Assembly: GCF_038502225.1 (NCBI RefSeq) | Contig: NC_091378.1 | Location: 7,140,100-7,204,099, forward strand | Direction of reading: 5' to 3' | DNA from: Cherax quadricarinatus | Lineage: Eukaryota > Arthropoda > Malacostraca > Decapoda > Parastacidae | Length of the DNA stretch: 64,000 bases | Part shown: one piece after another, positions 45,346 through 56,179 of the stretch | Layout of the letters: each line of letters begins with the position of its first letter | How positions within the stretch are numbered: the stretch's first letter is position 1 | Notes under the pieces: generated by a model | What the model was told of the DNA's origin: nothing | What the model saw: the letters and a program-made list of their open reading frames with translations, nothing else | Databases searched by the model: none | Made by a program: the position numbers and the translations under genes

Positions 45346-45594
45346 CTACACATGCTTGTATCTCCTGGATAGAAAGAGAATAGCAGAAAGCCATGGGATA
45401 GTAACGCTGAATGGAGAACGGCCAGGAAACGGCGCAAACGGCAATAAAGAAAGATTTGATAACGCAACAGAATGTGGAGCAAAGAGGGAACAGGCAGTAA
45501 AATAGATAGTAAAGAAAGAGGGGGAAAAGGTGGAAACGAATTGGAGAAGAGAAGAATATCTTTACTTGTAGTAGGTGTACTGGGGGATGTGTAG

Positions 45595-45596
<2 letters not shown>
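45346..45596. other. Intergenic, nothing recognised
   Basis: No repeat match in the window and no supported frame. Confidence 0.5.
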
Positions 45597-45679
<83 letters not shown>

Positions 45680-45680
45680 A
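45597..45680. repeat. (GA)n microsatellite
   Basis: About 40 GA units with one GG interruption at the right end. Confidence 0.95.
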
Positions 45681-45971
45681 CTATATATCCCATTAAGATT
45701 CTTTATATTCATTAAGAAAAGTAAAATTCTGGTGGAATTATAAAAGAAACTATAGCAAGAATAATCACAATGATGAAGTACAGAGAGATGGAAGAAGAAA
45801 AGGGAAGACGAAGAAAGAAGTAAAGAGAAGAAATAAAAGAAAGCCAACAACGAAAAAAAAGTGTATGAAGAAAATTAACACAAGCAAGAAAATCAACAAA
45901 GCAACAAATACAACACCAACAAGCAAAAATCAACTATGACAAAATCAGTCGACAACAAGAACAAAAAAATA
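45681..45971. other. Purine-rich intergenic
   Basis: AGA/AAG-rich, no supported frame. Confidence 0.5.
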
Positions 45972-46452
45972 CTACTACTGCTGCTATTACTACTACTATT
46001 GCTGCTACTACTGCTACTATTGCTACTACTACTATTGCTACTACTATTGCTGCTACTACTGCTACTATTGCTACTACTACTACTATTGCTACTACTACTA
46101 TTGCTACTACTACTACTATTGCTACTACTACTATTGCTGCTACTACTACTATTGCTACTACTACTGCTACTACTGCTACTACTACTATTGCTACTACCGC
46201 TACTACTATTGCTGCTACTATTGCTACTACTACTACTATTGATTGCTACTACTATTGCTACTGCTACTACTACTATTGCTACTACTACTATTGCTACTAC
46301 TACTATTGCTAATACTACTATTGCTATTAATATTACTATTGCTACTACTACTACTGCTACTACTATTGCTACTACTACTATTGCTACTACTGCTACTACT
46401 ATTGCTATTACTATTGCTACTACTACTGCTACTACTATTGCTACTACTACTG
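45972..46452. repeat. ACT/ATTGCT trinucleotide array
   Basis: ACT runs regularly interrupted by ATTGCT. Poly-Leu and Thr/Ile frames are artefacts. Confidence 0.95.
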
Positions 46453-46646
46453 CCAGTAGTGCACCCAGAGAAGGGCGAGACGTTCAGTGGCTGTGGGGAT
46501 CATTTACTCTTCACCTTCACTGACTGTTGTTGACAAAGAAACTAACAGTGATAAAGACTTGCGTCACTGGCATGATTGAGACACGTAGTCTGAGGAGGAA
46601 ACGTCTGATTGATGTAAAACTTAGTGAGTTTACTTACGTGCTTCCT

Positions 46647-46837
46647 TACCGCATTTTCCGGCATATAAGGCGCACGACAGAGGTATCATAACGATAAATC
46701 AGTGATTATATTCAAAGGTCAATTACGCTCTTACTTTACGCTAAAACGTAACCCGAAGCCCACCCTTGACCCCGACCCTGATTTTCCAAGACTTTTTGTG
46801 GGAAAAACGCGCGCCTTATATGCTGGAAAATACGATA
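46647..46837. mobile_element. 191-bp MITE with approximately 27-bp terminal inverted repeats
   Basis: Left end TACCGCATTTTCCGGCATAT then AAGGCGC; right end GCGCCTTATATGCTGGAAAA then TACGATA. The interior is non-coding. Terminal TA at both sides fits a TA target. Similar ends (ATTTTCCGG, ATAAGGCGC) occur in DNA transposons of many animals. Confidence 0.75.
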
Positions 46838-47695
46838 TATGCACCCAATGTTTTTTGACTCGCATGCTTCAACATCAAGTTGATACCAGAGGTACTTGCA
46901 AATTAACAAATTTTGTAACCTATGTAGTGTAAGGAAATACACAGACAATATCCACTTGACAGTTTCATTAACACGCGACCACTGAATGAGCCGCAGCAAA
47001 CATGTAATGGAGAGAATAATTGTAGATGCAAGTGTCGTGACTTAATCTAATTGAGCAATGGAGTTTCAACATTTTGCAAAAATAAATGATAATAAGTTTT
47101 TTCACTGCTGTACATTAACTGTTAGTAAAATATTTTTCTCCACCTGAACAATGTGTCAGTTATTTTTCTTTACTTAGTTCACTTTAATTACTGAAAAAAT
47201 GTTCTGACATTTAATATTTTTACAACCAAATAGTGACGTATAACTCGACTGCTCGCTTAAAATGTCAAGTTTTTATGAATGAACATCCCATGACCAAAAA
47301 TCTATATGCACAGGTATTACACGCCATTGCTTAATTATTGTAAGCAAAGTTATAGAGCTTTCAATTTTTTTCGTTACGAAATCATCACTATGGCGGCCAT
47401 CTTGAATTTTAAGGCTTTCCTGGTCTTGTATTCCAGGGGATTTTTAGTACATTTGGAGCCTTATACGGAGTGAATCCTGAAAAAAAACAGCTCGACAGGA
47501 AATTTTTCCAGCATTTGGTCGAATTTGGCCCAATGCTCTCGGACTACGAGTGGACACACAGGTATAGTCACACGCTGAGAGACTGCCATTTTTCTTGGCA
47601 TAAACAGTGATCCCATAAGGATAGTAGGATTACCGGAATTGTTGCATGTTAGAAATTCGGGTTCACTCTCAGTCGTTCACCCAGCCAAAGTCAAT
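46838..47695. other. Intergenic, nothing recognised
   Basis: Relatively complex sequence without a supported frame. GGCGGCCATCTTGAATTTTA near 47392 looks like common animal repeat wording, but I cannot place it. Confidence 0.5.
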
Positions 47696-47699
47696 CTTT

Positions 47700-48900
47700 T
47701 CTTGATTATGTCAACCTTGGAGGTGGGACAGTTTAGACCACGTAATCCATACTGGTGAGGCTTGAATCCACTGTCTTTAAGGGAAAGGTTCCGCACGCTT
47801 TCTAACATGTACTTTAGAAGGGAGTCAAATTCCAAGAGTCTGGGACTGTTGAAGGCTGGGCAGCATCACAAGACGTAGGTGAGCTTAGGACGAGACAGGC
47901 ATTTCGGTGAGTGGGTATAGGGCATCATTTTTATCAGTCTTTCCAATCCGGCTTTCCATTTTCCTGAAGTCGGAGATATATTTCCCCTAGAATCTGGTCA
48001 ATGGCGCTGGAACCATGAGGAGAACCTAGGAGACTACTTTCGTATAGATCGACGGCTCGTGCTCGTGGCAGTTATAATCAAAAAGAAGAGCTAAACCTAC
48101 AAGGGTCATACAGCGTGTTCGTGGCAAGGCAACATTGATCTGGTCAGTGATCTGTCGACTGATGGAGATTATTTCACATTAACTGGGGTTTAAGAAGAAA
48201 CCAAGATTCACTCAAATTTTTATTTTTGTGGTAGATAGTAGATAGTAATAGATAGTAGACAGGACTACCCAGAGTGCCGTCATCAAAGAACTAGATGTTA
48301 AGCTCCCTGGACAGCATTCTCGTGAGCTTAAAGACCAGCCAGAAGAGGAAAGGGGTGAGGGGGGGGAAGCCCTCGTAGCAGACCTTCACATGAGTCCATT
48401 TCTCGCTCATCAAACAAGAGGTTAGAGGTGCCACTTTAATATGATTGGATGAATGGATAGAGAGAACAGAATATCGGTGAATAGCACAGAATATACCATC
48501 CCTTCTAAGTTGAAAGCATTGCCGAAGTTCAATTTAAAGTAAGCTTTTAGAGCTGTGAAGTTAAAGCATGACTCCATTCTGCATAGATAGCTGCCTCACA
48601 GCTCTGCTGAATCTCAAATCCAAGCTGAGATGAAAACTATACGTCAGAAGGAGCTGCCAATTGCAATGGTCTTCATCCTTCCGTTCTTTTCTCGTAGGGC
48701 AGATAGTGATGCACCAAAACAGAAGGCCTAATGATCAGGGATACAATTCGTCAGACAAATATTGGCAAATCTGGTGAGCTAAGACAGGAGGCTTTCCGAA
48801 CTCCCTAAGCACTAGAGTCAGCATTTGCTTTTTGTGTTGTGGTCTTTAATCTGTCAAGTCACCTGCTGAGCCAGGTGTAAATGACTTAACATCTTTCTTC
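47700..48900 (-). pseudogene. Decayed LINE reverse transcriptase
   Basis: Reading the minus strand across several frameshifts gives KTIAIGSSF near 48670 (RPIAVG-like block), LNFGNAFNLE near 48540 (motif A of the D-F-x-N-A-F-N kind), CEGLLRGLPPSPL near 48380 (motif B region), FFDDGTLGSPV near 48280 (catalytic DD) and LGFFLNPS then CEIISI near 48190. The order is right for RT. The DDGTLGG-like wording belongs to a LINE group different from the CR1-like copies. A GCTAAACCTACAAGGGTCAT repeat scrap lies within it at 48065-48110. The edges are uncertain. Confidence 0.6.
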
Positions 48901-49024
48901 TCATCTGATTCACGGTAAGTTAAAAGTTCTACTCCTGTGGTACGGCCAAGAAGGTTGACAGTATTTGGAGCTCTAGGTGGGCGTTTTTCCTGAAGGGCTT
49001 GCTGTAGTGGACTCTCTAGAATTG

Positions 49025-49390
49025 TAGATCAATGGTTCAGAGAACCGACACGTTGATAAATTAGACACATGTGCAGCTCTTGGGTATCTTTATTGAGGAA
49101 ACGTTTCGCCACACAGTGGCTTCATCAGTCCATACAAAGGAGAATCTTGAAGAACAGGAGGAGAACGAGGTAATCAGTCCCTCAGCCTTGAGTCGATGTG
49201 GTCAGTCCATCAATCTTGAATAGAATACGGCATAAGTGCGGAGAAGGAGCTTATAAACCGTAGGCAGGAGAGATGCAGCAGTTATAGGTGGTGTCACATT
49301 TGTTCAATGTGGAAGTAGGTCGTGCCCAAGGGTTAGGCAAGCGAAGAATTCCCAAGTATTAAGATACCAAGAAGTTGCAGTGTCTGACAG
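49025..49390 (-). repeat. Family A copy, long form
   Basis: TTGATAAATTAGACACATGT, TGGGTATCTTTATTGAGG, AAACGTTTCGCCACACAGTG and GGCTTCATCAGTCC are followed by GGTAATCAGTCCCTCAGCC and about 200 further bases to 49390 that are partly unique to this copy. Confidence 0.65.
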
Positions 49391-49425
49391 GATTGTTGAT
49401 CAATGGTTCTGAGAACCGACACCTT

Positions 49426-49611
49426 GATAAATTAGACACATGTGCAGCTCTTGGGTATCTTTGAGGAAACATTTCGCCACACAGTGGCTTCATCAGTCCA
49501 TACAAAGGAGAATCTTGAAGATTCTCCTTTGTATGGACTGATGAAGCCACTGTGTGGCGAAACGTTTCCTCAATAAAGATACCCAAGAGTTGCACATGTG
49601 TCTAATTTATC
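49426..49611. repeat. Palindrome: two family A copies head to head
   Basis: Arms 49426-49516 and 49518-49611 differ by one 3-base indel and a few substitutions, with almost no spacer. The right arm has CTGATGA (49538-49544), hairpin GCCAC-TGT-GTGGC (49546-49558) and GAAACGTTTCC. Confidence 0.9.
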
Positions 49612-49672
49612 GACTCTCTAGGAGCAATGGTATCCTTGTTCAGAATATATAATACCGACAAAGTGAAGAATA

Positions 49673-49756
49673 AGACATGTATGCGATAGTTGGGTATCTT
49701 TATTGTTGACTCTTTAGTCAACAATAAAGATACCCAACTCTTGTACATGTGTCTTT
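49673..49756. repeat. Short palindrome of family A tails
   Basis: Arms 49673-49712 and 49717-49756 (40 bases each, few mismatches) around loop CTTT; AATAAAGATACCCAACT is in the right arm. The GAAACG core is absent here. Confidence 0.85.
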
Positions 49757-50189
49757 ACTTTTTAATGGCGCCCTTACTAATAATTAACCTAATTATTCAG
49801 GTATTATTTTCCCTCTTCTATTTTCTTGCTAATATGTGTTCCAATTTTTGAGGCTTCAGGTGTTTTTTGAAGATCCTCAGCGGGTGATTTTTGCAAAAGT
49901 GGGAAGGTTGAAGAGGTTGTCATCTCTAGGGAATTTAATTATTTCCCTAATGAAATGTTGCTAGGGACTTTCTTCTTCTTGGGGGGGGGGATATGAACAC
50001 AAGCATCACCAAACAGCAGAAGGTTGTGCATGGAGAATAAAGAGGCACAATACACAACAATACACAAATAACCTGCTATTTCTGCTACTTCCACTACCAG
50101 TGTTATCACTACCACTGCCACTTTTTCTTCCTCTCTCTGTCCCGTCCCTGTCCCTTTCGCCTATATATCCTGGCTCCCTCACTCTTTTG
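49757..50189. other. Intergenic, nothing recognised
   Basis: A G run of ten lies at 49981-49990. A minus family B-like ATACACAAATAACC scrap is at 50060. Confidence 0.5.
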
Positions 50190-50290
50190 TGTTACTGTTA
50201 CTTATAAATGATCCAAGTCGGATCGAAGCGTCGTCGTAAGCTTCTCCCTCCTATATAAGGGTTATAACCCGTATAACACAAATAATTATT
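50190..50290 (+). repeat. Family B copy with compensatory stem change
   Basis: Hairpin GATCC-AAGTC-GGATC at 50210-50224, then GAAGCGTCGTCGTAAGC. Compared with GGTCC/GGACC elsewhere, both stem sides have changed together. Confidence 0.7.
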
Positions 50291-50861
50291 TGTGTTATGG
50301 CTTGGATCCAGTGATTGAAGTTGCATCAGTAACTTTTTTTCAAAAGGTCAGCGAATTTGGTAGAAGCTTAAGGACGAGCTGTTTTGGGGATGTGTGGCAG
50401 GTTTTCTTTTTACAAAAGGGCTTTACAAGGTTAAGAATTACTACATTTAGGTATAACCTGTAAGCTACATGAGCCCATTTCCTGGTAGATGGTAATTTCA
50501 CAACAGATGTTAAGTCATCTGATGAGGGGACGTCTGGTATTCTGTTGGCTCTGTTTTTAGGATACTGTTGGCTGTTGTTCTCAACTGGAAGCCCCAAGGC
50601 ACTTGGACACTCCGAAGAATGTGCCTGGGAAAGCAGATAAATCTCGGTCCTGAAAGTACAGTTCCCACTGTAAACCTCACAGTTGCCTCTTCCAGGGAAG
50701 GCTGCAACCTTATTTTGAGAATTATGTTCAAACACTTGAAAAGTTCCCAAGTATAAATAACTAACAACTCAGGTTATGAAGGATTTAAACCCAGGACCGT
50801 CTGCCCTCTTACCATCACACGACTTGATAAACAACAGGGAAATTTTAAGTGATACAACACA
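50291..50861. other. Intergenic; unassigned minus-strand frame at 50340-50750
   Basis: The minus strand stays open for 136 codons (ends KLLPNSLTF) without a known motif, signal peptide or membrane segment. It lies outside the tandem arrays, so it is the least artefactual unassigned frame here, but length alone does not support a gene. Confidence 0.3.
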
Positions 50862-50865
50862 CAGC

Positions 50866-50929
<64 letters not shown>
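50862..50929. repeat. (TA)n microsatellite
   Basis: About 33 TA units. Confidence 0.95.
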
Positions 50930-50930
<1 letters not shown>

Positions 50931-51459
50931 TATAAAGGAAGAGTCAACTTAGGTTGGGTGGAAGGGAGAAATTGAATTAAACAGAAGTGTTGACTCCTGG
51001 CTAGCAGTTCATCAACTCCATTAAAACTACTGCCGTTGCTGCCTCCCTTCCTTTACCTACTCTTTTCTCCCTCCACCACCACCTCCTCTTTATCTTCTTC
51101 CTCTTATTAATCCTCCTCCTCCTCTTCTTCACTTTCTTTGTCCTCTTTCCCTTTTTTGTTGCTCCTTTTCGTTTTTCTCTCCTTTCACGTGTTCCCGTTC
51201 CTCCTTATTCTTATCTTCCTACTCTTCCATCCTTAATACTTATTCTCACCATATTCTTTCTACCTCGTTCTTCCCTTCTCCCTTCCTTTATATCTTTTTG
51301 TCATTCCTCTTCCCACATACATCACCCATTATCTTCCCTCCCTTCCAAGGGAAACGGGGGCGAGAGCCACTAAGGTGCTCTTGATCCAAGGAAATGGAGC
51401 TACCCTCTCCTTCCTAGGAATAAACCTCTCATTATCCATTAACACAGGAGATCGAAACA
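50930..51459. other. Intergenic, pyrimidine-rich 51050-51340
   Basis: CTT/CCT-rich sequence, no frame. 51385-51435 is related to 43940-44050. Confidence 0.5.
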
Positions 51460-51793
51460 TACGACGACATTTCAGTCCAACTTAAACCATTAAGTAGTTT
51501 TGGTCGCCTATGTGCGGGTGTTATTTGTGTCGTTCCAGCCACGGTATTGTAACTTTTTGTCGTTTTTTTTGTTTTGTTTCTGTTCTTCTTATTCTTTTGT
51601 TTTGTTTTATTTCTGCTGTGTTATTTTCTTTATTAATTAGTAAAGATAAATAACAAAAAGGCACAATACCGTGACTGGAACGATACACAAATAACCCGCA
51701 CATAAAAGAGAGAAGCTTACGACGACGTTTCGGTCCGACTTGGACCATTGACGTCGTCGTAAGCTTCTCTCTTTTATGTGCGGGTTATTTGTG
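51460..51793. repeat. Nested family B palindromes
   Basis: Inner palindrome: arms 51686-51728 and 51751-51793 (43 bases, exact as far as I can read), spacer TTCGGTCCGACTTGGACC plus four bases. A wider inverted match joins 51515-51560 with 51650-51705 (TTCCAGCCACGGTATTGT against ACAATACCGTGACTGGAA). Confidence 0.85.
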
Positions 51794-51902
51794 AATTAGT
51801 AAAGATGTTCTCTACTTTTTACATTGAGTTCTCTAATAAAGAGAAAGATTAAATTTTTCTTAATAATTCTCCTGATGAATGCGCGTTTAAAGATGCCAAG
51901 AC

Positions 51903-52030
51903 ATATTATAATTATAATCATTAATGATTATAATTATAACTATCGTAATCATTATTATAATTATTATAGTGATTATAATGATAGTTATAATTATAATAAT
52001 TATTATAATAATTACAATTATCATAACTAA
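51903..52030. repeat. AATTAT-type palindromic AT repeat
   Basis: ATTATAATTATAATCATTAA and its mirror-like continuation form a self-complementary AT-rich tract. Confidence 0.8.
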
Positions 52031-52124
52031 GTGTAAAGTTAGCTGATCTTTGATAGAGGTACACGACGTTTCGCTCAAGTGAGGCGAACGAGAAGTGCAC
52101 CTGTGAAAACTAATGTTCTTCTGG

Positions 52125-52275
52125 TAAAACTTGTGCAAAGTGGGATATCTTAATGAACGAAACGTTTCGGCTGTGCTGCAGGCTTCATCAGTCGAATAAA
52201 TAGATGAATTGTAATTCTGGAGACAGATGAAGTGGAGAAAAAGTCTGAGGTAATCAGTCCCTCAGCCTTACTTCA
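52125..52275 (-). repeat. Family A copy
   Basis: On minus CTGATGAAGCCTGCAGCACA then GCCGAAACGTTTCG. Stem has one mismatch. Confidence 0.65.
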
Positions 52276-52330
52276 GTTCAGGTTATCTAGGGACTAATTA
52301 ACTCAAACCTGTTATCCACTCCGTCTACTG

Positions 52331-52410
52331 TTTACCTGGAGTTTACCTGGAGAGAGTTCCGGGAGTCAACTCTCCCGCGGCCCGGTCTGTGACCTGTCTC
52401 CTGGATTTAT
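52331..52410 (-). repeat. Fragment of the 31553-type SINE
   Basis: TTTACCTGGAG duplicated, GAGAGAGTTCCGGGAGTCAA and CCCGCGGCCCGGTCTGTGAC match the 31553 tail. It sits between two oppositely oriented family A copies. Confidence 0.75.
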
Positions 52411-52562
52411 TCCATCAAAGCTGAGCGACTGATTACCTCAACCTCTCCAGGACTACAATTCATTCCTGTATTCAACTGATGATGCCTGCAGCGCAGGCGA
52501 AACGTATCGTCAATAAAGAGACCTAAGTGTTGCATGTGTCTTACTCGTCAACTTTTCAGTAT
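52411..52562 (+). repeat. Family A copy with GC-changed stem
   Basis: CTGATGAT then hairpin GCCTGC-AGC-GCAGGC at 52484-52498, GAAACGTATCGTC, AATAAAGAGACC and TTGCATGTGTC. Stem bases changed in pairs relative to GCCAC/GTGGC. Confidence 0.75.
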
Positions 52563-52689
52563 AGTAAATCGGAAATATAACACAGCTTCTTTTGAGTCTT
52601 TCCATCGGTACTTGTTGGCTGCTGCAATAATTTTACAATGTGGTTGAATATCCTTCAATCTATCCTTCAGTCAACTCACATATACGGGT

Positions 52690-52786
52690 ACTTAGCTAGC
52701 TGCAGTCACCTAATTATATTTGCAGGGGTCGAATTGTTTCTCATAGCAATACTCCAAGTGTTCCATCATTATTTTCAAACTGCAGT

Positions 52787-52867
<81 letters not shown>

Positions 52868-52914
52868 CACCTAGTTGAGGTTGCGGGGGTCGAGTCCGAG
52901 TCCTGTGTGTGTGT

Positions 52915-53005
<91 letters not shown>

Positions 53006-53070
53006 CGACTATACGTGGTTGTAGGGGTCGATTCATAGCTCCTGGCTCTTCACTAGCAGGCACTAGGTCC
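52690..53070. repeat. Two (GT)n arrays carrying copies of the TACTCACCT/GGGGTCGA repeat
   Basis: (GT) at 52789-52864 and 52902-53002. The short repeat is at about 52690-52740, 52863-52902 (TACTCACCTAGTTGAGG, GGGGGTCGAG) and 53003-53070 (TACTCGACTATACGTGG, GGGGTCGATTCATAGC). Confidence 0.85.
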
Positions 53071-53409
53071 AGTGTGTGTGTGTACTCCAAACCTTTTTTC
53101 CAAACACGCATCTTTAATCCCAAAGGCAACCCCGACTCATACAGCTTCGCAGCTAAATGATGACCGCTTAAGCAAACGAAAAACGCACAGCAATATACAG
53201 GCATATATTAGCAATTCCCGTCTCTAGCAGCAAAGCTTTACGACACGGCCCTTCACTCCACCACCCTAAGCTTTCCCTCTCAGCTTAACTTGCCAAAGCT
53301 TTTAACCATCTTCTTAAATCTCCGGCGCCGGCTTCTGCAGCGTAAGATGCTCTCAGAAGCACTCTGCTCAGGTCTAGGAGGGTAAGTGGTGGTGCAGTAG
53401 CCAGAGACT
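53071..53409. other. Intergenic, nothing recognised
   Basis: No repeat match or supported frame. Confidence 0.5.
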
Positions 53410-53600
53410 AGGGTGAGAGGGAGGGAAGGAAGGAAGGGGAATGATGGAAGGAAGGAGGGAATGAAGGGAGAAGAGAATGAAGGAATGGAACGAAGGCGGG
53501 AGGGAATGATGAGAGGAGAGGGGGAAGGCTTGGGACGCGGATTGAAGAGAGCAAAGAGGGAGGGAGCGCAGGTTAAAGAGAGGAAGAGAGCGCCGAACGA
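53410..53600. repeat. GGAAGGGA-type purine tract
   Basis: Degenerate GAAGGAAGG/GAGGGA repeats. Confidence 0.8.
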
Positions 53601-53711
53601 ACGGAAAAAAAAATGAAGGATTAGTGGGAAGGAAAAAACTGAACTATAAATACAGAGGAATTGCAAATCTTATAGGGGGAAAACTTTTAAGTAAAACGAC
53701 TGAGTAAAAAA

Positions 53712-53780
<69 letters not shown>
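53712..53780. repeat. (GT)n microsatellite
   Basis: About 34 GT units. Confidence 0.95.
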
Positions 53781-53781
<1 letters not shown>

Positions 53782-53953
53782 TCAAAAAACACTTTCCGGA
53801 AATGGGAAAATGGTTGGCTACGGATCTTTGCAATCACTAAAGATGTCTCACATAGCTTCAATATACCTATGATTTTCGACACTTATTTTTGGCTATATTT
53901 TATTGCACTGTTGAAGCATGATTATGATTCCGAAAAAAATCCATTACACACAC

Positions 53954-53957
<4 letters not shown>

Positions 53958-54005
<48 letters not shown>
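53958..54005. repeat. (TA)n microsatellite at the LINE 3' end
   Basis: About 24 TA units directly beside the RTE-like element tail. Confidence 0.9.
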
Positions 54006-54010
<5 letters not shown>

Positions 54011-54683
54011 TTTATTTTATTATCACACCGGCCGATTCCCACCAAGGCAGGGTGGCCCGAAAAAGAAAAACTTTCACCATCATTCACTCCATCACTGTCT
54101 TGCCAGAAGGGTGCTTTACACTACAGTTTTTAAACTGCAACATTAACACCCCTCCTTCAGAGTGCAGGCACTGTACTTCCCATCTCCAGGACTCAAGTCC
54201 GGCCTGCCGGTTTCCCTGAATCCCTTCATAAATGTTACTTTGCTCACACTCCAACAGCACGTCAAGTATTAAAAACCATTTGTCTCCATTCACTCCTATC
54301 AAACACGCTCACGCACGCCTGCTGGAAGTCCAAGCCCCTCGCACACAAAACCTCCTTTACCCCCTCCCTCCCACCCTTCCTAGGCCGACCCCTACCCCGC
54401 CTTCCTTCCACTACAGACTGATACACTCTTGAAGTCATTCTGTTTCGCTCCATTCTCTCTACATGTCCGAACCACCTCAACAACCCTTCCTCAGCCCTCT
54501 GGACAACAGTTTTGGTAATCCCGCACCTCCTCCTAACTTCCAAACTACGAATTCTCTGCATTATATTCACACCACACATTGCCCTCAGACATGACATCTC
54601 CACTGCCTCCAGCCTTCTCCTCGCTGCAACATTCATCACCCACGCTTCACACCCATATAAGAGCGTTGGTAAAACTATACTCT

Positions 54684-54687
<4 letters not shown>
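54006..54687 (-). pseudogene. RTE-like LINE: RT C-terminus and 3' tail
   Basis: On the minus strand 54684 to 54262 reads ESIVLPTLLYGCEAWVMN, RRLEAVEMSCLRAMCG, EEGLLRWFGHVERMERNR and RRGRGRPRKG, the region after the RT palm in RTE-type and related LINEs (LLYGCEAW and LRWFGHVERM are typical). The palm is missing (5' truncation at a TA array). 54006-54261 is the 3' tail with CACCGGCCGATTCCCACC, GGGTGGCCCGA; the tail recurs at 36890 and 38490. The frame is still intact over this part, so insertion is fairly recent. Confidence 0.8.

Positions 54688-54716
<29 letters not shown>
54688..54716. repeat. (TA)n microsatellite
   Basis: Short TA run between the RTE-like fragment and the inverted-repeat element. 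Confidence 0.9.
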
Positions 54717-54719
<3 letters not shown>

Positions 54720-54721
54720 AA

Positions 54722-55103
54722 ATGTCGTGCAGAATAGTTAAAATTGGTCAATAACAAGAACTCATGTAAAATTAAGTGCTTTCTAAATTTTCTCTTATAT
54801 CTTCAACCGTACATTTTTTTCATTTATGTTAACGTAAAAGTTAATAATTTTGTGCCAAAAGAACCTTAGAAAACTTACCTAACCTTATTATAATAAGCGC
54901 AATTTAATTTCGCCTTATCCAACTAAATATATTCTAAATAAGTTTACAATAATTTAATAATAACAAACACAATGAAATATATTGTTTTCGTTAGGTTCAG
55001 AATTATTTTTGCGAAATTAATGCATATAAAATTTTTCGCTTATTCGGCATGAAGAGCGTTGCTATTTAAGCAAAAATTGCCAGTTTTACCTATTCGACAC
55101 GAG
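54722..55103 (-). mobile_element. 390-bp terminal-inverted-repeat element, copy 2
   Basis: Ends ATGTCGTGCAGAATAG and TATTCGACACGAGA. The interior is reversed relative to copies 1 and 3 (TAACCTTATTATAATAAGCG here). Flanked by TA at the left and CA/TA at the right. Confidence 0.8.

Positions 55104-55198
<95 letters not shown>
55104..55198. repeat. (CA)n-(TA)n microsatellite
   Basis: Separates two oppositely oriented copies of the inverted-repeat element. Confidence 0.95.
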
Positions 55199-55200
<2 letters not shown>

Positions 55201-55590
55201 GTCGTGCCGAATAGGCAGAACTTGCGATCTTGGCTTAAATAGCAACGTTCATCTTGCCATATAGGACAACTGAAAATTTGTGTTTGCAATAATTTCTCCA
55301 AAATCATTCTGAACCTAACGAAAAAATATATTTCATAGTGTTTGTTTAGTATTAAATTACTGTAAACAAATCTAAAATATATTTAGCTGAGTTAGGCTAA
55401 AATAAATTCCTCTTGTTATAATAAGGTTAGGTAAGTTTTCTAAGATTCTTTTGGTGCAAAATTAAAATTTTTTACATTAACATTAATGAAAAAAAATATA
55501 TTTTTAAACGTATAAGAGAAAATTTTAGAAAGGACTTAATTTTAAATGAGTTCTTGCTAATTGACCAGTTTTACATATTCGGCACGACAT
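55199..55590 (+). mobile_element. 390-bp terminal-inverted-repeat element, copy 3
   Basis: Ends ATGTCGTGCCGAATAGGC and ATATTCGGCACGACAT; interior matches copy 1 (TTGGCTTAAATAGCAACG, AATAAGGTTAGGTAAG, AGAAAGGACTTAATTTTAAA). Confidence 0.85.
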
Positions 55591-55637
55591 ATATAAATAC
55601 ATGTATACATATATATATATATGTATATATATGTATA

Positions 55638-55677
<40 letters not shown>
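55591..55677. repeat. TA-rich microsatellite with ATGTATAT units
   Basis: TATATATG repeats followed by pure TA. Confidence 0.9.
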
Positions 55678-55681
<4 letters not shown>

Positions 55682-56179
55682 TATAGACTTATTCTTTAAG
55701 ATTTAATTATTTAATAATCAGGTATGATACGCAGAAAAATTGTAAAAAGATACAATAAACAATAATGGAATTCCATGAAATTGTAAATTGTTAGAAACTG
55801 CCGTAACATAATTACAACTGTAAAGTTTGACAGATCACCAGTGTAAATCTTCAGCAGAAATATAATGCTCTGGTACCCGTTGACAACTAACCTTGGATAG
55901 CATTTTCCTGTACACTGTACAAACCACCACATCGTTGAAACGCCGCTGTGTGCGGGACTGCAGCATCTGCATTGCATAAGTTATACACTGCATAACCATG
56001 AGCTTTCCCATGTATGATACAGCCTGTTATACAAGTGTATACTTGTGGTACATGAATCTGTGTTCTTGTATTCCTGCGCATCATGAAGACTGAGGTGCGG
56101 AAGCCTGAATATTCCCGATCTCTCGCGTTGTATTCCATTTATGCTGACGGATGAAGTCGATTCAGTCTTCGATATGAAA
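55678..56179. other. Intergenic, nothing recognised
   Basis: Short unassigned frames only. Confidence 0.5.

Noticed and set aside
45936..46533. Poly-Leu protein of 195 codons
   Set aside because: Translation of the ACT/ATTGCT trinucleotide array.
50340..50750. 136-codon minus-strand frame as a gene
   Set aside because: No recognisable motif, no conserved neighbour and no clear start or splice context. It remains unassigned.
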